Of a DNA stretch of 64,000 nt, positions 58,014 through 64,000 are shown in pieces. The notes under the pieces are model-generated. The model was not told the origin of the DNA and searched no databases. It saw only the letters and a list, made by a program, of their open reading frames with translations. The first letter of the stretch is position 1; each line of letters starts with the position of its first letter. Position numbers and translations under genes: made by a program. Location: contig JAHLJT010008446.1 of the NCBI GenBank assembly GCA_031308135.1, positions 168,006,364-168,070,363 on the forward strand, in the 5' to 3' direction. This stretch comes from Acheta domesticus. Its lineage: Eukaryota; Arthropoda; Insecta; Orthoptera; Gryllidae.

Positions 58014-58296
58014 GTCACTTTTCTGTTTGTTCATTATACATAAATGTCAAATCATTTGAGTAATTGTCTGTCAAACACAGATCCAGGTCACTGAGCATCT
58101 ACACTATGCATTCTTCATTCGCATTGCATGTAGCTTGAACATTTATGCTTGCAAAATTCTTACGATTTATGTATTCATCCTCATGATAATTAGATTTCTT
58201 GGTTAGGGCGGGAGTGAATATATAGCGCCAATTGCACATTGGAAGCGATGTCTTTCTTCCTACTGTTCCAGAGCTTTGGGAACTTAATCCATTCAT
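58014..58296 (-). pseudogene. PIF/Harbinger transposase fragment
   Basis: The minus frame reads NYHEDEYINRKNFASINVQA, then TCNANEECIV, a stop, and more open sequence. YINRKN..SINVQ..C is characteristic of Harbinger DDE transposases. Just upstream, in another frame, CAIGAIYSL resembles IGAIDCTH with the catalytic Asp changed to Tyr. Confidence 0.6.
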
Positions 58297-58419
58297 GAGC
58301 TTTCTCTAGTATTCATAATTAGATGAGTTCGGCAACAGGAGTTGTTTTTTGGGAGATACTAGTTATTAAAATTAGTTTGAAATAAAAACAAAGTATTATA
58401 TTATTGTGAACTTAAAAGG

Positions 58420-59170
58420 TTTTATTTATTCATTATCCAAAATTCGCTGGGCAATGTTTCGAGGACATGTATTTTTCCGCATCTTCAGGCTACAATGAAT
58501 ATAAAAGAATTTGAAGAAGAGATAAATATGTACATCAGCAAGAGCAGCAAGAAGAATTACAGCATGGCAGTTCCATTAAGAGGATTAAAATGAACCCAAT
58601 GGAAATGATAATGGCTGAGACCGTTATGAGGTAGTAAGGGGATGAGGAGGTGGGAGAGGGCTTCCAAATACTGTTAAATGAAATGTAATACAAAACGGGC
58701 AAACTTCGTGGATTCCCAAAAAGGCACCAGAAGACATTTTTATTATTAAAATGACAATTTCACTCAAAGAGCAGAAATAAAAGAACTACAGCACGCACCT
58801 TAAACAAAGACTTATTTCACTGAAAAGTTCCAGAGAACATTCATAAGACGCGTGAATGTATTTAATTCCACCAGTGTGTTGAGACAGATGTTTTAATATG
58901 AAGCGTTTCCAGAAGCAACCTTGAATAATAATTACGTTCCGACGCCCACACTTCACTTGTAAAATTCATGAAAGTACATTTGCTATCTAGCCGGTGTGTC
59001 ATAAATTTAATTTTGCTTATCAGAAATTTAATTAATGTTATATATGTGTTCTGACACACGCGTTTGCAACTTCCTCTTAGTTTGCCCCAATGTACGATTT
59101 CGAACATTGTTGACAATTGATGCGATAAACAATGCTCTGAAGAACAATTTTCTCTCCGATATATCAATTT
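58420..59170 (-). mobile_element. Second Penelope-like element remnant
   Basis: The minus strand near 59130-58862 reads NCQQCSKSYIG and, one frame over, LGQTKRKLQTRVSEHI, then FMNFTSEVWASERNYYSRLL and LETLHIK: a GIY-YIG endonuclease end. About 58440-58500 resembles a PLE terminal repeat (minus: cctgaagatgcgg ... cgaaac). The RT is absent. Confidence 0.6.
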
Positions 59171-59640
59171 AACAATGCCTCTTAACCCTTTCAGTTCTTA
59201 TTTTTGCTTAGTGATAAAAAATCTGACTTTGAATTTGAACATAATGAATGATTTCTAATAATGTTAAGAGAAGTTTTTGATACGGCTTGTACTTTTCAAG
59301 AAAATTTTATGTACTCATATGAGTAAGTTCGGTTTCAACAGTCAAGGTAATATAACATAAGTAAACTACATTATTCTTTGTTCTGTTGCGTTTTATTTAT
59401 CAAACAACGCAATAGGAGTACAGAAAATGAACTCCATTAGAGAAATGCCAAAAATATAATAAATTACGTAAATGATCAATTAGCAAAACTATCGTTCAAA
59501 AAATACGCGAAACATTTTTGTGTCAATTTTTAAGTGATAGTAAAATCTAACTGAATAGAATGTTCTAGTTGAAATGAAAAATCAAAAAAAGCTATTGGTA
59601 CATAAAAAAGCAAATACACAAAAAGTAATAGTACAAAAAC
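59171..59640. other. No recognised gene
   Basis: AT-rich. Confidence 0.5.
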
Positions 59641-59649
59641 TTAATAAAA

Positions 59650-59990
59650 CAAATTACATTCTGGTATGAAAAGCCACATAACAGTTTTTACCTCTCTGAA
59701 GAGCCAAATGAATGTTACATTTCATACATTTCATTCTTGTGCTTTCTACACTTTTGTGCCCCATGGATTTGGCTTGCTTTTTACATATTGTTTGACCGAA
59801 AATGTATCATAGCTTCGTCTATACACAGATTTTCTTCAGTTTTCAAGACTAAACAGCGATCACGAATTTCATCATAAATAGGTCCAAGTTCGAAAAAGTT
59901 CTCTGTTATCGGAAGGTATTCCCAAATTGTTAACTAAATGCACATTTGTTCTGGATTCAAAAAATCGGTCTGTCGTCATGTTGTCACTAA
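59650..59990 (-). pseudogene. piggyBac-type transposase fragment
   Basis: On the minus strand, in order and in shifting frames: TTDRFFESRTNVHLVNN, YDEIRDRCLVLKTEENLCID then EAM (catalytic Asp region), and VKQYVKSKPNPWGTKVW. These match the conserved core of piggyBac transposases (R....F..N, EN..VDE, KQY...KP...G.K.W). No ends were found. Confidence 0.7.
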
Positions 59991-60199
59991 GCACAGTTAC
60001 TTTTAGGGCAGTATCTCAATACATCCGAATCCTGGGGTACGATCAAATACTTGTTATTACATGTAAACCAAAAAAAACTTTTTTTTTTGCATAGTAGAAG
60101 GAGTAAATTTACCATTCCTTTTTGTAGAGCATAAATATAGTAATAATAGTAGCCTTGGATTCAAATAACCTCAATGGGATGTATTTATAAAAGAAGCAA
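59991..60199. other. No recognised gene
   Basis: AT-rich, with an A/T homopolymer run near 60070. Confidence 0.5.
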
Positions 60200-62620
60200 T
60201 TGGGTCTTGCATTAAAATCTCTGGTTTTCTGACGCGTAAACTCAGAACAATCGTGACAACTTTTTCATCACGCGTTTACTGGGGTTGCTTTGGGGGTGTC
60301 TCACTGTCGTAAAATGTACAGAGATCCCTAGTGTTCCCATCTCATTCCTCCATCGATCACTAGTGCACTGTGATCCTCCGTCGCTTAATATTCTTCTCGA
60401 TGTTTTTACCCACATCCACGAATTTCTTTGCCTGTCAGATGCAATTCACTGAATTTGGCTTCCGGATCGAATAAATTTGTACGAATTTCCAAAAAAAAAC
60501 TACAACCTAGAATTACAAAGATGTACTAATTGCCGAACTTTTTCTTCGTCAAGTATCCGTATAAATCAACCGCATACAATTTTCTAGGGCCTTCTGGAAC
60601 AATCGCTCGCCATTCATCCTCGCAACAATCGCTCGCCATTCATCTGGAGGCTTCGTCCTTTGACAGATGTCACATGCACTAACAATTCGAGGAACTATTC
60701 GAAATCCCTTCCCATATTTGGCCAGTAACAATAGTCCATCAAGATTCTGGCAATATTCTCTCCTCCAAAATGATCATAATGCTCGTGAGTTGATGTTACT
60801 AATTGAGGCATCCAGTGAGGAGCTAACCTACAAAACCCCCAAAACAACGTTTTATTGTCATTTTCATTTGTTCGTAATGGAATACGTACATAAATCGATA
60901 TTTTGAATTTTGTCCGTTAGCTCTCTCTCATTGGACGCTACAATTTTTTCCGATCCTTCTCTGGTATCCATATGCGAAAGTTGTTTTTCCGTCTATTGAT
61001 CTTTCTCAACATTATATTCGCCAACACCCCGGGTCCTAGTCAAGTGCCTCAGATATCACAGTGACGCTGTACTCTTGGTTCTCCAATTTCATTAATTCGC
61101 GCCTGTATTGGCCCTGCTGTTGCATCTCGAGCACTATTTCCTTCGTCCAGTTGAGACCAAAATCACGCACTTGAATCACCCCTAACATATCTCCCAACGG
61201 TTGTTTCCTTTACTTTTATCTTCAACAAGTAGGTCTGGTAGCACGTTCTTTCACCCTTCACAATATTCGATGTCAAATCGAATTGTTGCAATCAGAGGGT
61301 CCACCGTAACAGCCTCTCGTTGTTTGTGTGGCTTCTCGTTAGGGAGATCAACGATTATGTTCTCTTATAATCATGAACGGGCGTCCCATTAACAACTTTC
61401 TAAACTTTCGAGTAGCCCAAACAACCACAAGGGCCACTGGTTCCGTAACCCCATATCGCACCTCTGGTCCCTTCAACGTTCGACTGTCTAAAGCAATAAC
61501 CAGCTGTTGCCCATAAGACTCCAAATTGAAATAGATGGCCTAGCGTAAGCCCACTATCTGTATGCAAGTATATCCGCGGACGAAAATACGATTATTTAAT
61601 TACACACGTGTGCTCGAACGCCCTCTGGCATTGCTGGTTCCAGAGCCGCTTGCTGCCTTTCCTCAACAAATGCAACAATGGTGAAACCGCGAATGTTAGG
61701 TGGAGGAAGATTCCATATCAGTTCCCGCTTGCTCTCTTGGATTTCCATGCCCATACGATTAATTTCTGTGGGGTTTAAATTTTCGCTGCATATTCTAAAC
61801 GCGCTGACCTTTCGCGTCACAAAGTCGCTAGTGCTCTCTGGCCTCCTCTCTTGTACCTTTCCACCATTAGCCAATATTTTTAACTCGAACCTGTGTTGGT
61901 TTCAATATAGTTCGAGAAATTTAACGCGCCATTCCGCGCAAGTATTGGGGCTCGGTGTTAATGCCTTCCACAAATTTGAGCTTTTGAGCACAGCGCATCC
62001 TCTACTAAATTCAATTGTAGCGGTTCTGGAATATTTACAAAACAGAAGCTAGTGCCGTATGAATCGAATATGGATGCTCTTTGGTTTCTCCATGGAATCT
62101 GAAACAATTTGGCACGCCACGCTGCTAATTGCATTGCCAAACGTTCGCCTATCTTTGGACTACGTAGTCGTTTTTTCTAAATCTGCAATTTCGTTTTTAA
62201 TCTCATCTTCATACACCATCCACCCGTCCCATTCTAGCAGTTTTCCCCTTAATTTAATTTTGAATGGTAGATATAATATTTTCATTTACGGTACGGTCAG
62301 ATTCTTCTATCTGTTCAATTATATAACATCCTGGTGCGATACATTTATGTCCCGAACGCATTCTTGACACATCCTTCAACTGCTCGCATTGTTTGCCGTG
62401 TTGATCGTTGTAAACCTGAAACCGACCATCATTTCACCCATATTACATTCCATATTTTCATTAAAACTATCCTGCTGACTTATGCGAACCTCTAATTTTG
62501 CATCGTTTCTCCCACTTCGGTTTTCCAATTGGGAAAATTTTGTAGCGGTTTCGACTTTGACATATTCTACTTCATAACGAATCCCGGTGACCATTTCCCA
62601 CAGTTCAGCTTTTGTAGTTT
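60200..62620 (-). mobile_element. Ty3/gypsy LTR retrotransposon remnant, RT region missing
   Basis: It reads right to left. A gag-like region (62594-61596) has coiled-coil-like KVETATKFSQLENRSGRND and LNLVEDALCSKAQICGRH. RNase H (about 61530-61330) has SRTLKGPEVRYGVTEPVAL and WATRKFRKLLMGRPF. Integrase zinc region: THEHYDHFGG and ACDICQRTKPP (60760-60640). Integrase core: LSDGGSQCTSDRW and RHPQSNPSKRVMKKLSRLF (60400-60240), where the usual catalytic Glu appears as Lys. Protease and RT, normally over 1 kb, are missing between gag and RNase H. Frames are broken throughout. No LTRs were defined. Confidence 0.75.
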
Positions 62621-64000
62621 TTTAATTCACCCTCCCAATTTATCTAATTTTTTTTATTATTTCCATAATTAATTTCTCTATTCTGCCGAATTAACGTCAT
62701 CAAGTTCGTTATGCAAGTCCGTATTTGACTTCGACTTTATTACGCTAATCTATATTTGACTGTTTATTTTGATTAATTAAAAATTCATCAATCCTCGCTT
62801 CATCAATTTGATTATGTAACTACACCTGTGTTGGAGACGGGTATACGAGCGGTGGACTTGAATAGGGCTTGACATAGTTTTCATACGATCTCTCCAGCAC
62901 CCACAATAACTCAGCTTAACTTACCTTTGTAATTTGAAGGACCAATTATCTGATTAACGGTAGATAATACTCGTTTCCCTAAAATTGGATAGTTTTGGGA
63001 TCGTTATCATTATTTGGGAAATCAGACACCACTTGAGCTTAATACATAATTGAACAGTAGGGTTTGATATTACACAAGATCGAAATAAATGTAGCTTTTC
63101 CCATTGAGAAATTTGGTTCAAGGGTGCATATAAATGCAGTGAGCATGTTGTAATGTTAATAAATCAGAATCGAAGAATTCCCATTAATAGGAGCAAGCAT
63201 GCAAGGAGCAAGCATGCAAGGAGCATTGGCATGCAATAAAATCACAGAGTTTATGCATGGGAACCAAAAAAGTAGGAATAATTGAATATGAATTGAAGTG
63301 AATGCACTTCTCTGAAGATTGTGTAGACTTATCACTGCCTGCAGTGGCGGGCGTGGAGCTACCACTTGCCCGCGGCGTGCGCTCAGCGACACGGCATCCG
63401 AAATCACATCGGCAGACACTCGGCTTCCAGACTCGAACGTAGCAGTAAAACGAGATTACAGCAAATGCCACTAGTGATAGCGTAGTCATGCATTATCGCA
63501 TGTTAAGAATTATGCAATACATTGTAGAAACGGCATTAGTGGCTAATGCCAGAATGTTAAAAGTCCTGCGATTACCGTTATGTGTTACTAATAAGTTGTA
63601 ACGTCTGACTAAGGTTAAATGCCTTAGTGCATTAATGAGTGTGGGCTTTTCCAGCGGCGCCGACCCGGGATAGCCCGGCGGACGCGATGACACTGGCGTG
63701 CACCGAAACTAAGCGAAAAAATGCTTTTGGGCTTTCAAATGCCTCATTGTGTTCTCTAAAGTCTTCCGATTAATGTCTTTAACAAATCCGTTTGATGTCC
63801 TCCACAAATATGTTCAGTGCAAGTTAACAATGAATAAAGAAATCAGACAACGCTGGAGGCTCAAATGCGTTCGTTAACAATGATGATGCGCGGCGCCATT
63901 TTAGCTAAATGCTGTGAAATTATAGTTCGAATTATTGTTCTAATTGTTCGAAGCAAGATTCTTAAAGTAGACATTTCAAGCTTTAATCTTATCTAATTAA
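62621..64000. other. No confident gene
   Basis: A short tandem caaggagcaagcatg occurs at 63188-63225. The minus frame 63489-63184 begins with a hydrophobic segment (MTTLSLVAFAVISFYCY) followed by an Arg/Ser-rich part encoded in a GC-rich stretch (63340-63430). It could be a first exon, but no donor or family was found. 63640-63690 is also GC-rich. Confidence 0.35.

Noticed and set aside
1..64000. CRISPR arrays, operons, phage or bacterial defence systems
   Set aside because: The sequence is eukaryotic. The short tandem repeats lack the regular repeat-spacer pattern.

Overview
The window is eukaryotic genomic DNA, almost certainly from an arthropod and most likely an insect with a large, repeat-rich genome. 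It is AT-rich and has no bacterial gene organisation. Spliced exons with GT/AG borders are present. Most recognisable coding sequence is decayed transposon: a non-LTR element of RTE type, a Penelope-like element, mariner, Tc1, other IS630-type, hAT, PIF/Harbinger and piggyBac-type transposases, and a Ty3/gypsy remnant. tRNA-derived SINEs and microsatellites fill much of the rest. The species cannot be named from this sequence.

One host gene is clear. Three consecutive C-terminal coding exons of METTL9 (protein-histidine N-methyltransferase, DREV family) lie on the minus strand at 39053-38844, 35348-35167 and 32858-32656. They have matching intron phases and a proper stop codon. The N-terminal exon(s) were not found and should lie to the right, in or beyond this window. 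The two METTL9 introns hold a hAT remnant, a SINE, a MITE and composite repeats.

Layout. 1-7.3 kb: 3' end of a LINE, a short tandem repeat, a broken THAP-domain gene fragment that keeps its intron, LINE fragments and a decayed dispersed insect ORF. 7.8-14.3 kb: a SINE, a LINE ORF1 (gag-like) fragment, GC-rich stretches, a nested foldback locus, SINEs nested by insertion, and a deleted mariner. 14.7-17.6 kb: a nearly full-length but inactive RTE-type LINE (minus). 17.6-26.4 kb: repeat bodies, including an exact 166-bp direct repeat, another decayed dispersed ORF, and a transposase tail. 26.5-30 kb: a Penelope-like element inserted in a SINE. 32.6-39.1 kb: METTL9 exons and intronic repeats. 39.3-45.3 kb: LINE fragment, polypurine tract, deleted mariner, and an unrecognised 172-codon frame. 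46-49.1 kb: a composite repeat that is the inverted counterpart of 35.5-37.4 kb. 49-64 kb: SINE, repeat bodies, IS630, Tc1, Harbinger, Penelope-like and piggyBac remnants, and a gypsy remnant.

The most unusual structure is a family of composite repeats. They carry several tRNA-like (A-box/B-box) modules in one orientation and end in a small hairpin followed by CTAG. Long copies occur in inverted orientation about 11 kb apart (35534-37440 and 46003-49094). All gene-family calls rest on recognising motifs by eye; no database search was possible.
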